The translations under genes and the position numbers were made by a program. A stretch of DNA of 64,000 nt. Origin: Paramarasmius palmivorus. Lineage: Eukaryota > Basidiomycota > Agaricomycetes > Agaricales > Marasmiaceae. A model generated the notes under the pieces. That model was not told where the DNA came from. It worked only from the letters and a program-made list of their open reading frames with translations, and ran no database searches. Location: positions 248,001 to 312,000 of the forward strand of contig JAYKXP010000057.1 in NCBI GenBank assembly GCA_037176845.1. Direction: 5' to 3'. Positions 46,961 through 59,511 of the stretch are shown in pieces; the stretch's first letter is position 1, and every line of letters begins with the position of its first letter.

Positions 46961-47900
46961 TTCTAGTTGAAGCAGTTTATTGTACACCTAGGCAAAGACC
47001 CGAGACGTTTATGTAGACGAATTTTTGAAATATAATCATGCTCTGAGTCCAGCCCCTCGAGTTCTGCGAAGGACAAATCAGCACCAAGTGCGAAGCAGAT
47101 TGGTTCCAAGGACATACCGTAGATAGCTTGGACTATGTTCCCAGGTCCTTCAAGCGAGTGATAACGTATTGACTTGTATCGAGCGTCGACGATACTGATG
47201 TCTATTGAGTTTTGATTCGGACGCAGACGCGACGAAAAAGTGTGAAAATGCTCCCCTAACTATCCGTAAACAGCGTGCCAATCCCAACGGTCGGATGTGG
47301 TCTCGGAAGGGCGAAATAGCTATCCACCTAGGAGAAGTAACTTCTTCAAGTGCAAGAGCTATAGGAAAAGGTAGGCGTTGGTGTGCCAGAGGCGGTGGGA
47401 AGTACTAGGCATAGCTGGAGTTTTCAAGTCTGGCCTGTTGAGCATGAAGATGTGACACTGGGTTGTCGAGTCAGAACGTCGAAGAAGTGTTTCCTGCAAC
47501 GAGATACGATATATATGATCTTGGAGGGTACGAGGGTGATTGCATATGTCGGTGCGGCTGCATTCAGTTCCTTGGCGTAGAAGATGTTGAGAAGGGCCTA
47601 TGGGTTGATAGATTGTAGACAGTAGAAGCTTGAGTGTATAGTGATGGAGGACGGAGGAGAGGTTTGGAGCTGGACGATTGTGAAGTTTTGAATGTGCTGC
47701 TTGAATGGTGAGGCCTTGAGGAAGCAAACTAGATTCATCGTCAGCGTAAAGTGGGCCATACCACTCAGTCTATCCTACTGGCAGCAGTAATGTGAGAAGC
47801 GAGGCTGACAGAGGTAAGGGATCGAAGATATAACTGAGAAAGGTGGAAGACGGCCAAGAGTAACGCGTGAACGCGTGGACACCCAGTGAACACCACACAA
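46960..47900. repeat. Recurring intergenic module, copy 4
   Basis: Marker block at 47071-47140 (GAAGGACAAATCAGCACC ... GCAGATTGG ... CATACCGTAGATAGC), about 1.1 kb before the ATG of gene B. The minus strand of 47359-47727 has a 122-codon CT-rich frame with no recognisable family. Confidence 0.6.
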
Positions 47901-48170
47901 AAGCTCAAGCGCTCAAGCATCGCATCTTGCGCTCCTTCCTTACATGGTCAGGCCATGATGCATATATTGATTCGCATTGCCAGTGCATTCCTGCCTACTT
48001 ATGGACGACATCACCCTCCTGCAGTGCTATAATTTTCCAGACGTAAAACAAGGTTTCATCATCCCAAATAAAAATGCTGTTGCAGCGCTCTTCGTCCGAC
48101 ATATATCTACATCAAGCCTCAAAGTCTCCCTTAGTCCATGCCCTTCCTTTCCATAACTCCCACCATTACC

Positions 48171-50692
48171 ATGGCCTTCAACAACAGCTCCGGGTTCACT
48201 ATTAACGATGGACACTTTACAAATGCCAACCGTGTATACAACAACTTTAATATCCGCAGGAGTGTTGTGGCTACCCAGAGGAAGGTAAAAACGCAGACTA
48301 TATGGGACGATGTGAGTTCATTCCGTCCTGTTACTCGAGACTATGGGCTGATCCCCTCAATTATGGCTCAGTACCGTCATGTTAAACCAGGCGACATGCG
48401 TATTGAGGAGAACGTATGCACAACCTCGGTCAGGAGAGATGATATCTACTATGATGAGGAAGGAAAAAAGCAGTATCAACTTTGGCGAGGCGTCAACGCT
48501 CGCCGCAACATCGGAATTGCTCATCTTCGGGGTGAAGACAGGGAAGACAGGTTTTTATGTGTTACATACGACGGGCCCGATGCCCTCAAAGTCAGTTCCA
48601 CCCATACCCCAGCTCTCATGTCACTGACCTCATGCTTCGACAGGCATTCAAACAAGACTTTGACCAGTTCGCGCACATCAAGTATGTCAATTGCCCCCCT
48701 TCCAACATCAAGTTTACCGAACACCCTTAGGAACGCTAATATCGCCCAAATCTTTGGCTACAACGATAACGAACGAGGTTTACCGGCGTTAGTATTCTCT
48801 GACGGTCCGGTATCTTTCTTGAATTAACCTCCGTATTATTCACTTGCTCAAATAGCTCTCATTCCACTTGGACGTATTGTCATCGACGGGGGTCGGTTGA
48901 CACCGCTCTTGTCCTCGTACTTTTGCCACCAAGTACGTTCCTAATCGAAATCTATGCCAAATAGCGTCTCATCGTGGTTCTATAGTTCAGCAGAATGCAG
49001 AGGGAACTCGCAGTGGGGAATCTTGTACGTCTCCTCACACCCATCATCACAATCTGTATTAACAGAGACTACAGCTCATATGTGAACTATGGGTCGACTC
49101 AAGAACTGGCGCACTTCAGCAAGGACCATACCTTGAGCTACCCTCCATCCAGTCCTGGATCATGCTCGGCGCCAGCGAGAACACGATGCCCAACACCCAT
49201 TCCGCCCATCTACCCATCCAAACATATAGCAACAACGACACCATCTTTGAATATCTCACAAGAACATTCCCCGCTCGGACTATCCTCACAGGAATTCGCT
49301 TGGCTTCACCGACCTTCTTCCAACCCCTGGTCAACGAACATGGCATACCCATGCTGTCATCCCTCCCTGGTGCGATATACAACCGGCGCTCGCAAGATAT
49401 CATTGCTAGATTGCCGGGTTCCAGGGAAAGATGGCATTATGGATTTTGGAGAGTGCGGGGTAGGATTCCTGATGGAATGAGGGAGAGTCAGGTTGTGATG
49501 GATGACGGCTCGGTGCGGTATGTGTGCAAAATCTGGGTGTTGGATGTCGCTGACTGACCAGGGGTACAGGTTTACTGTCATGTCAATGGAGATGCAAGAC
49601 CTTCAAGGTATTAACATGGGGTATCGGTTTGATCCTCCAGGGGAATGGGTTACCCTGGAGGAATCATGGCTCGCTCAGGCACACAGTGTGTTCAGCCAAC
49701 TTGGGATTCATGAAGATGATTGGGAGGATTATGGTAAGTCTTCAGTGTTGTCATGTTTGACCCTTCTGTTGACTTGACCTAGGTATACTTGGCGACTTCC
49801 TTCTTCACCTTGAACGCACTTCACTGCACAAGGAACCCAATATCCCCCCAAATGTCTATTTATTCATACGACCTGTTCCCTGTCCATCTGATGATGAAGC
49901 GATTTGGAGATCTTGGTTGGAAGGAGAGAAATACTTCTGGTCCTTTGATCCCCTTGGGCAAGAAGTGGTACCTGAGCTTGTATGGGCGCATTTAGGGTTG
50001 CCATCTTTTGCTTCCAGGATAATTGCCCGGCAACCCTTTTGGTATCTGAGTCACTACAACGCCGTTCAGAGACTCCACATCTCAGAAGCCTTTGACCCTA
50101 CCACGACAGATTTTGCGCTTTCACTTGGCCTTCCTATTCTCGAAGTCATCGGGAACGAAAGTCGATTTGAAGCTCTTGAAGAATTGGGCTCTCATACATT
50201 ACCAGCTGGTGATACACCCAGAGGTACATTCAAACCAATATTCCATTTTAAATAGGTACTAACAATCACATTATTGAATGAACAGGTGAACATTCAAATC
50301 AGGTACCTGGCATAGAGGAGCTGAGAACGGTGGATGTAAAGGCTTCAGGATCCGGAAGTATTCCAACAAGACGAGACGACACTCGTGAGGTCGATAATTC
50401 TGGCAAAGGGACTCAGACCTGCTCAGGGCGGGAGCTTGAAGACGAAAATACTGCGGAGTCAACTGCGACGGATCACTGGGGTGGAGAACGCAACCTAGAC
50501 GTGCCAGGTAAGCCTAAGTTTGGTACTAACACCCAATTGATATTGACATCCGTGACATCTGAACGTATAGGCAGCTATCCGACGGCATCATCTGATTCTG
50601 TTGGGGCTTTTGACCACAAACGACTCATCGAACGCTCGTTGTTCCTTTTACTGGGTATCTTAGTGGGCGTCTTATTTATGCGAAGTGCGTAG
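48171..50692 (+). CDS. Array family gene B: FTINDG / kinase-N-lobe-like / LWVD protein, membrane-anchored tail
   Basis: Paralogue of gene A. Eleven exons: 48171-48311, 48372-48590, 48644-48681, 48731-48804, 48856-48932, 48986-49024, 49075-49517, 49570-49733, 49783-50223, 50286-50507 and 50571-50692. Total 1980 nt, 659 aa, all phases consistent. Exons 1 and 3-8 have the same lengths as in A; exon 2 is one codon longer. MAFNNSSGFTINDGHFTNAN opens the protein; FKQDFDQFAHIKNANIAQIF and GYNDNERGLPALVFSDALIP match the kinase-like part of A; CELWVDSRTGALQQGPYLEL follows. The start at 48171 is preferred over 48138 because A and C align there. The last two exons are unrelated to A: an acidic Ser/Thr-rich linker and then LIERSLFLLLGILVGVLFMR, a likely single C-terminal membrane helix. 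No stop or frameshift seen. Confidence 0.75.
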
Positions 50693-50759
50693 AATATCCT
50701 GTATTCATAGACGGTCAGTTGCAATTCAGTGGTTGACCTCTCTGATCATCTTGAAGGAG

Positions 50760-52040
50760 CTGCTATGTCAAGCAAACAAGACCATGTTCCAGTTAGCCAA
50801 TGAGGCGTCCTCGGGAAGCTTCTCAGACTGAGGCGATGATGCTACATGGCAAGCCCGTACGTTTATCGTGTTTTCGAGGGGATAGTGGGTTCAGTTTCGG
50901 TAAATATGATTAACTCAAGGTGAAGCAAGATAAGTACACGTTCTACGGGAACAGATCTGAGTCGGTGTACCAGTTCTAGTTATTTGTCGTCTGGGATCTG
51001 CACTTTGCATGAATCCCGGGGAGCCCACTCGGAGTTGCATGGACAGTTGAGCTTTGCAGAAAGCGATGTCGAATAGTGTTTCGGTACTATTGCTGGGTTC
51101 TGGGATAAAACAGTTAACTTAGGTATCAAGGAAACAATAGGTATCCGCACCAAATGTCTGGCATTTCACAGTAGTCGAAGCTGAAAGCTGCTTGATGAGT
51201 CGCTTCCTGGGTCGAGCTCTGTTCTTGCACCTAACTCGCGAGGTGCTATACGTTCAGGAACCAAGTTAGTATAAACGACGTGCAATGGTACAGCAATTGA
51301 AGCCACTTTGTGGATGGCTTTCCGAGTCTTGGTTTGTCCTTGTACCTGACGTGTGTGCTGTTCTGCATTTATAGCTAAAAACTGGAAGGCTAGAGTCAGA
51401 AAAATTGAGCGATTTGCTTGATGCATCACAGACAGACGGAGAAACTTCATGATGCCACAACTTGAAGTCGTTTTGTGAATCAAGAAAGGGAATGATGGCG
51501 GGGCGAGTCTAGACTCGGAGGAAGCTGCCAGCAAGCTTTGATTCGGAGAATTTGGGGCCTCGTTAGTCAAAGGAAGTTGCAATTGTACGATACGTGTTGA
51601 TGTACGATAAACCTGGAATTCAGATCACTTTGGGCCTCTACAAGAAAGCATCGAGACATACCTGCTACAATGTCTCGCGACGGGGAAGGAACTAATCCGG
51701 ACCAAGTCCACACTCTGCGAAAGACCTGGAAGCGAGATAGTCAATCTCGACTCTGACTCTTGAGGCTTCAAACTAGAGCTACATTTGGGATAGCTGCAGG
51801 CAAGACGTATCCAGGTCCAAAGGTTGACGCTGACTCGAGGGCAGCCGCGAAGAATGGCTATCAGAGGAACTTCAAAATTGGAATCGTCATGCAAACAAAA
51901 AAAAAAAAAAACAACTCGACATACCTCTAAATTTCAAGAAAATGTACATCGTGGATCCTTCTCCAACCAGACATTGAGAGACCACAAAGTGCCGACGCGT
52001 ATACGTTGGTAGTGCAAGCAAGAGACGCGTCGAAGATGCC
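50760..52040. repeat. Unassigned repeat block, copy 2
   Basis: Downstream of gene B, related to 28000-29095 downstream of gene A (for example GACTCGCCG-like and CAATTCC landmarks around 28480-28560 versus 51500-51600). A 138-codon minus-strand frame (51166-51582) has no recognisable motif. A14 tract near 51898. Confidence 0.5.
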
Positions 52041-53650
52041 TGCCGCCGTGACGACTTGCTCAACAACTACGACCTCAGTCTCACAACGATACTCAAAAGT
52101 CAAGCTTAGAACGCGACAAGGTAACTGAAAACCGTTTCTTTTACATGTTACTCGCGAACGTAGCGCAGTCGTCCAACTTCACTGATATTTCTTCTCCAGC
52201 CCGTTGACCAAGCGACTGCGTATCGTTCGAGACCAATCCTCCACAAGCCCACACACAGAACGTGCCAAACTCACTCTCAGCCTTCCCAATTGCAGCCTAA
52301 GGTCGGATCATTTCCCATTGCCCCCATCCCATAGGTCGACTATCAACGTTACAACCTCAGCAACATCGGATCTTTTACCTGCGGGATGTCACTCACGCCT
52401 CTCGAGATCGAAGTTCATTGGGCTCGCGTATCCCAGTTTTGGATCTGCAAAGGGAGGGAAATGCAATGGATGGTGGTGTGTGGTATGGAAGTGCATTTTG
52501 GGGGAAGCACAAACCATACAACCACCTAAAGTCCTACGTTCTTTCATCCACCGCCGACAGCCCTCCAACCGGACATCGAACATCCAGGCCTGAAGATGAT
52601 CCATCTCTGCACCTTCCTCAACTTTGGGGATACATGTATGGGATGGACAATCAGTCGTACGACTCTAAATTAATGGCTCTTATCTGGTCAGTCTAGACTC
52701 TACCTCTTATCGCCGCCAAGGTTCCAATACTGACGCTCATATTAGGGTCTCGTTCTCAACTTACAATCGTCGAAACGCGGCATAGAACATCTTTGTTCCT
52801 TTTACGCGCTACAGACCCAATACCCTGCCATTCATCACTGGTGTGACGACCAACCCATATCGTTGGCTGTGCTCCTCCTCTCGGCCCAACTTACCACTAT
52901 GAACCACTTCCTCACACAAGCCTACCACACCTCTGTTTACTATCCCAGCGTTAAAGCTGATATGCTGCATATCTCGCAGCACAACAAGCTCTTTTTCGAC
53001 CCGAGTAACGTGGAATACTAGGCGGCAACGAGTCCAAAGGATCCGGAATCTTAGGTTGTTGGTACTGAAGCTCGAAGTAAGCTAACCCATACATCGTCGT
53101 ATCACGATACTGAACCCCAGTTCTATAGATGTACCCCGAACTTCTTCCTCCCACTGTTTTGTGCCTGTATATAAGGAGGCTGCCCCGATGTTCTCGCATT
53201 CTATAGCCTAAGCGTCCTGATGTAGGTATATCAGGCTCGCTGTTGTACAAAGTTCGTGTCCTTTGCTTATATTTTCATTCTTGTAGACGCTGACTTGTCT
53301 GGCCAGTCTACGCGGGTGTTCTATCAGTTCCAATCTATACACCCCCTCTACTGCCCCTCGAACCTTCAAGTACCAAGTTCCTATACCGCGCTAACAAAGT
53401 CGAATCGTTACCCGAAGCATTTTGGGGTACCTGCATTCAACTCGACGCCCCCGAAGACTTTGCTACCATCTAGCACGCTCCCACACAGGCTCGTCCACAG
53501 AAAGCTCGGAATGCTGTCGAACACAATACAACATCCATAGGTGACTCAAGTTTCAGCCTTCAGGCCTCAGGATTCGCGATTAATGTCGATGAGGAGAAAA
53601 GAGCTAACGCGGTGATGGCTAGATGCGCAGTAATGTGTTAATTACTGTGT
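52040..53650 (+). pseudogene. Unidentified decayed multi-exon gene, copy 3 of 4
   Basis: Related to the copies at 29100, 34100 and 56330. Preserved pieces include YPSVKADMLHISQHNKLFFD (52940 on, matching YPNVRAACISECYKLVSD at 35098) and the intron ending CTCATATTAGGG (52736). A sequence equivalent to the GHDTALIVGG region is unreadable. Not recognised. Confidence 0.5.
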
Positions 53651-53759
53651 ATGTTCAACCTCGATGCTACTTGCAACGCCTCGTTGACGTATTATCTTTC
53701 TAGACGTTTCCTTTTTCTTACTTCTGGTCTTGGGTTTGGGAAGTTCTGGAATAGGGCAC

Positions 53760-54740
53760 TGTGTTATCGGTATTGACGTTGTACACGTAGATAATGACTC
53801 GAGACGTCTAATTAACCTATGGCATCCTTAAGAACTTCACAGTCCGGTTTTACCTTTGAATAGACGACCTTCCATGAAGGGCGAATCAGCGTTGAGTGCT
53901 AACTAGATGGATTCAAGGAACGTACCGTCATTTCCAAGTTCTTCAGATTGGGTAGTAGCAACAGCGAGTATCGGTAGTATCGGGCCTAGAGTCTCGAATG
54001 ATTAGTCAAATGGAGACAAAAAGAAAAAGAAACGTTCATTCGATTAGTTGAACACGTCTGGCTTCCGCAGAAGTATCTCGTGCGGTATGCAGCTTCTTGA
54101 GTGTAGCGGGGAGGTGAGCTGGAGATGGAGATGGACGGTAGGAGGCACCGGGAGCAAGTGTGGTTTTGCCTTGCGTTGGGGATATTGAACGCTAGGAGCG
54201 TTGAGGTGAGATAGCGGGGATTCAAGACGTCGGAGATGGGTTTCGGGGGTGAGACGCCCTCTGCATTGTGGCAGGGAGGCGTTCTCTTCTTGATGAGGAC
54301 GACATACGTTGGGGGTGGTCATGTTCAGGATTCTGGTGCATGGGATGTTGCAAAAGGTCGATGGAGTTTGCAGCTTTGGGGGTCTTTAGTACGAACAGAA
54401 GGACGGAAGGATGGTTGTGAGTCTGGCTGTATGTTGGGAGTTGTAGCATAGTTGGAATTGCAGATGGTGCTGTTGAAATCGAAGATCGCGAGGTGCCAGA
54501 AACGCCATTAAACTATTGAGTGTTGAAAATGGTGGATCCCAAAGGGAAAGGCGAGAAGATGAGTGTCGGCGGTGCAAGGAACGGCTAAAGTTATTGGCCT
54601 TTGAACAACTTGAGAAGCTGGAATTGACGTGGATGCTGGGCATCGATCCAACAAGCTTAAGGGGGTCTGGAGAACAGTCAGGTTTTCGGGAAGATTGGAG
54701 ACTGTAAGGATTTGCAATGAGAAATAAAGTGATATTCGAG
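53760..54740. repeat. Recurring intergenic module, copy 5
   Basis: Starts TTATCGGTATTGACGTTGTAC (53763 on). Marker block at 53873-53940 (GAAGGGCGAATCAGCG ... CTAGATGGATTCAAGG ... CGTACCGTC). Minus-strand short frames at 54044-54783 are similar in composition to those of the other modules. Confidence 0.6.
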
Positions 54741-56329
54741 ACGTACCATAGAGAATCACGATGATTCGCGTCGCTGGTGCCATGTTAGTAGACCAAAAGG
54801 GCGCGAGCCTGGTGGTCAGAAAGAAAGAGCCGCGTCGGAGTTATCGGCGAAACACCTTGACTTATACCTTCGAGGTCTTTTGGTCTCCTATGCTCCCTGG
54901 TTTCTTACCGTCTTCTTTTGAAGTATTGGCACTATATTCGAACGCTATAGAATATGGTACGTACGGTTTACAAGGCTCATCAATGCAGCATTGACTCAAA
55001 AGCTTCAGCAACAGGAAGAACACTTGGGGACAACGACAAACGCCCTACACAAAATCCAACACCAACAACCTGCCGACGAAACATTCGAGTTCGTATCATA
55101 CATTCCCTTCTCCTGTTCTATCTGCTAATCGACTTTAAACGTTTGAACAGCTGACACCTCCGAATACCGTTTTCGCCAACGCAGTCGTTCCCAGGTCCTT
55201 ACCCCCACTCCTCACCCAGGCTACCCTTGGTCTCCCTCTCAACCCATACACCTCGCATACTACTCTCCCTCGTCACCACTAGCAACACACACCTTACACC
55301 ACCGTACCCTGCAGCGGCCTACAGCCTTTGCGCCTAACCAAGTGCCTCGGTCAAGACGTGTTTCGTGGAACACTACGCGCCAGCTGATAGTCAGCTGATA
55401 GTGATAGAGATGGGAATTATCTTTGAGGAATATCTGCTGGCGCTGAGCTACCAATGACGCGCTGTTGCAGTACGGGAAATGACTCAAATTGGAGGCATAC
55501 TATTTCGCAGGCCGGCGAAAGAAAATGCCCTCGATGGATTTGTGAAGCTGTATTGTGGGCGGAGAGTCTTGACGAGCGATAGTTTTCCCAAAACGACACA
55601 TTCAAATCCTTGTTCCATGGTAGTCGTGCTTCCTACCAGGGGCCGATAAAAGACATGGTACGTAGTTGAACTGACCCTGTTCATTGGTTTCTTTGAACTG
55701 AGGGACTGTACCACAGGTGCTTGAGCTGAAGTTTCTTGTATCTGGAAGATCATGATGTCCGGGAATCACCTCGATGATCACACCTTTCCTTTCCCGTCAG
55801 TACACACAAAAATTCAACGCTTTCAGCTGGCCCATAGTCGCGCTCAGTCGACGAATGCTCTGCATTCCATCTCGGACTAGGTTTCCCCCGGAGCGGCGAG
55901 ACACGGATTGTGACGTTTAGTTTAGGCAAATATCGAATCCTCAACGAGTCATAGAGTGGCCACTATTCTCAGTGCCACTCTACATCGAGGATGCTGCGTT
56001 AGCAGTCTTCACCAGCCTCATTTTTCCTCGATCGGCGCTTCTACTTTTGCCGGGAGGCTCAGCTCGACATCCAAACGTTGCGTCAGTCGCCCGTTCACGA
56101 CTCTTCCCAGACCAGAGATGGAATGCCGGTTTGCGACAAAGACAGCTTGGCATTCTGGTTCTCCGGTAAACCAGTCATTCCTTGACTATTCTCACCTCAG
56201 TATATTCGCCAATATTCCCTCGGCATTCTAAAACCATCATCGCATTCTCCGACCTCCGACCTCAGTACCATCTTGCAGAAGATAGCCAGGCTCGTACACC
56301 GAAGCTACTGATAGCTCTTGTCGAGATTC
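54741..56329. other. Eroded array DNA
   Basis: No intact gene. 55390-55760 partly resembles the block downstream of gene A (TTTCTTGTATCTGG at 55732 versus 28669). Minus-strand frames at 55417-55753 are open but overlap in two frames and match nothing I know. Confidence 0.4.
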
Positions 56330-57950
56330 GGAGGTATATAGCCCAACGATGCTACGGCCAATGCTAGAACGCAAGAAGGTATGCAGCATCTTTTCCTATA
56401 TCCCACTCGTAAAACTTACGCATTCTCCCAAGTTCAACGACATTCCTTCTGTCAATCCTTCCACCGACCAATCTTCAAAACCACACCTCCGCAAACCCCG
56501 CACAGAACGCGCCATTCACCCAACCTCAGCCTTCCCAATCTAGGGTTGAATCATGTTTCGTTGTACTCGTCCTATCGGTCGACTAGTAGCAATGTTACAA
56601 TCCCGGCAGCACGCAAACTCTTACCTGCAAGATTGACTTGAACCGCACTCACATACAAGTCGAGATTCATCACGTTCACGTATCCAGAGGTTGGATCTGC
56701 AAAGGGGAAAATGAAATGGGATGTGGTGTGTAGGCTGGGAGTGCGTTTTTGGGCACAATGTACACAACTGTTTGGACCCCTGCGTTAGGTCTGACAGTCG
56801 AAAACTCCCACTCTGGCCATCCTTTCCTTACTATTGGGCATTGGACATCGAACATCGAGCCCTGAAGATGATTCATCTCCGCACCTTACTCAGCTTCGGG
56901 GAGAAATGCATGGGATAGACAAGCAGTGCGGCTGTCATTTTCAGTCGTACGACTCCAACGGTTTCTATTCGGTGAGTCCAAACGCTACCTCTTATCGCGT
57001 TCGAAGTCTCAATACTGATGCTCATATTAGTCTTATCGATAATCGATTATCCTCAACCAACAATTGTCGAAACGCGGCGTAGAACGCCTTCGCTTCTGTT
57101 ACGCACCACAGGTCCAACACCTCCGCCATTCAACACCAGTGTGACGACCAACCTATCACATCCTTGGTGTCGCTCCTCCTCTCGGCTCGCATACCATCAC
57201 TCAGATCAGCAAGTATTTCTTCGCACAACATCCCAGTCTACTACCCCAGCGCTAGAGTCGATATGCCGCGTTCCTTGTAACATGAGCAACGCGGAACAGG
57301 CAGCCGTGGGTCCAGAGGAATCCTGGGCTACTGACTTGGGTATTGGAGCTCTAGGTAAGCTGACCCGTCCATCATTCATACCTTGACACTGAACGCGATC
57401 TCTACAGACACATCCCCTGAACACGCCATCGAACTCCACCACTTTATCACCCATTCCCACCATAGGTTCCATTACGGACAGCCTAAGCATTCTGATGTGG
57501 GTGTATTGGATGTCGGGGTCGTCGTTCGGCTTGTTTTCTCGCTCATCAACGCATTTAGCAATGGCGCTAGGTCTCTACGCGTCAAAAGTGACAGTGTTTT
57601 AACGTATACGCCACTTCCGCTGCCCGTTAAAGCTCTAGCTTGACCTGATCCTCCCCGCAACCGAATATATAGTTACCCAAGACATCCGAAGTACCTCAAA
57701 GCACAAGCGGAGAAGCCAAATCATCGTACGCCCATCGAGGATCTTGTTCTACCATCGTCTCGTAATCGGTTCATCCAGCTTTCCTCTTGGCCATGATACA
57801 ACACTCATAGATCACTTCATGAAACTATGGTTGTCATCCACGATCAACGTCGACCTGAGGAGGATAGTTAGGGGAAGAAAAGACTTGGATAGAGGTCCTA
57901 CATCTAGTGTAAGTTGGGCTTTGACGCAATGCATTTCTGATGCATAGTGT
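56330..57950 (+). pseudogene. Unidentified decayed multi-exon gene, copy 4 of 4
   Basis: Closest to copy 2 (34100). Fragments: TDQSSKPHLRKPRTERAIHP (56470 on; the same frame in 34290 gives TKQSSKPHLCKPYTERAIHP) and an intron GTGAGTCC ... CTCATATTA at 56971. A GHDTTLIDHFMK piece (57790 on) corresponds to GHDTALIVGGSMK in copy 1. Frames are broken. Confidence 0.5.
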
Positions 57951-57979
57951 TTCTAGACTAAGGCAAGCTTGGGCATTCT

Positions 57980-58917
57980 GATCAAAGGCGCTGTATTGGC
58001 ATCGATGTTGTACAGTTGAACTCTACATAGTTAATGACATTCATTGTTTGAAGGTATAGCCATGTTCGGAATCCTATTTGTACATCCAACCCCTCGGGTG
58101 ACAGCCGAAGTTTCATAGAAGAGGATTCAGTGCCCAGTGCCAGTGCGAAGCAGAACTTGGATTTAGAGGACATACCATAGACAATTTTGACTGCTTTCCG
58201 AGTTCTTCGTTGAGATAATCGCGTAGTACAAACAGCGAGTATCAGTAGTGTTGGGCCTAGGGTCTTGAATGATCAGCTGAACGCAGACGAAAAGAAGAAA
58301 AAGAAAACGCTCAGTCAATGCTTAATCATTCACATGTAGTCCGTTTTCGATACGAGTTTTTAATAGGCAGAGTGGCCATGATATCCACCTGCGGGAGGGA
58401 TCTTCTTTGAGTGTAAAAGGAGGTGGACTAGAGGAGCTAACGGACCAGCAGGAGGTGCTGGGAGCAGGCGCGGTATTGGGGATGTTGAAGGCTAGTGGTA
58501 GTATCGAGACGGGACAGCAGTTGTTCAAGTCAAAAGGTCGGAGGAGCCCAGTGTCGGGAATGTGTCGCTTTCTTCATTGCGGCAGGAAGGTGTTCTTTTT
58601 AGTGAGGATGTCCGAGTCATATTGATGTGGTTGTCCTCAGGATTCTGGGCCCTGGCGCAGGGATGTTGGAAAAGGTCGATGGAGTTAGCGGCTCGGGAGG
58701 TCTTGCATAGTTTTTGAGGACGAAGGAGTGGCCTGGAGTTGAGCTGAATGTTGGGAAATATAGGACCGGTGGGAGTATCGAAGGTGCTGTTTGGATCAGC
58801 GGATAAGGAGAGAGCGAAGACTATGGAAGCGTGTCGTCCCAGTGACTCTTTGAACAAGGTCATGTTATAGAAACTAAAGCCGACAGAAGAAGAGAACCGT
58901 GTTGGAAGTACTAGTAG
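57980..58917. repeat. Recurring intergenic module, copy 6
   Basis: Starts GTATTGGCATCGATGTTGTAC (57991). Marker block at 58117-58190 (AAGAGGATTCAGTG ... GCAGAACTTGGATT ... CATACCATAGAC). Ends at GTTGGAAGTACTAG, immediately before the DNA transposon; the corresponding uninterrupted module is at 62200-63245. Confidence 0.6.
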
Positions 58918-58925
58918 ACGCAGCG
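58918..58925. repeat. 8-bp target-site duplication, left (ACGCAGCG)
   Basis: Repeated at 60556-60563. Removing the element and one copy gives a sequence that lines up with uninterrupted paralogous sites ending AGACGCGTCGCG (31740-31750 and 63230-63241). Confidence 0.8.
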
Positions 58926-58996
58926 CAGGGGGCTGCCAGCCGAGCAAGCGCTGAAATCAACAGGTCCTGATGGGTCCCAAAAAATTTCCTTTTTTG
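58926..58996 (+). repeat. Terminal inverted repeat, left
   Basis: Begins CAGGGGGCTGCCAGCC and ends TTTCCTTTTTTG. Differs from the right arm at the outermost bases and at two positions inside (GTCCTGATG versus GTCTCGATG). Confidence 0.88.
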
Positions 58997-59511
58997 AAGC
59001 GTGACCTCTCCGTGACACAGCGTTATCATGCTCATCATGATAAGACTGATTTGGACCTTCTACCACCATGAACCTTGGAACACCAGCGTCATCTCTCTTG
59101 TACTCTCGCTGGAGTAGATTCGTGGTACTCTGCGTTTGTGCCAATGTAATGATAAGGTGTGTAAAATAGGCTGTAAGTGGATAGATAGTATTGTTGACTC
59201 TTTTGTATGGACAATCTGGTAGATTGTAATGTGTATATCGCAGCCTAACCAATTCAGTCTACCATTGAGATTTTGCAATGGCGTTCGAAATGACTCACGG
59301 TAGATCTCTCAAGACATACATCAAGCGTTTTATTCCTCCGACTTCTGGTCGCTATCTTGCTCACTGTCGAAGTTGCACACTCACCACTGACACTCCCATT
59401 TTTAGCCAACACCGTTAGTGGAAGCTTATAAAGGGCATGCTGGCAATGTGAAATATCACTCAGAACCCAGAATCCTCTCTCTCCTAGCTTTTTCTTACTT
59501 ATTCAACAATA

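Larger units (their letters stand above)
44234..50223 (+). repeat. Duplicated segment, copy 2, right part (around gene B)
   Basis: Continuation of the segment shared with 21400-27205. The same order is kept: decayed family member, second decayed segment, intergenic module, intact gene. Similarity is lost in the last two exons of the genes. Confidence 0.85.

Noticed and set aside
51166..51582. 138-codon minus-strand frame downstream of gene B
   Set aside because: Lies in a repeat block whose other copy (28.0-29.1 kb) does not keep the frame; no recognised motif.
53986..54783. Overlapping minus-strand frames that might form a spliced gene (MAPATRIIVILYG...)
   Set aside because: The related modules show different frames and stops at the same places, and the CT-rich composition opens frames by chance. 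Kept as a repeat, although a lost antisense gene cannot be excluded.
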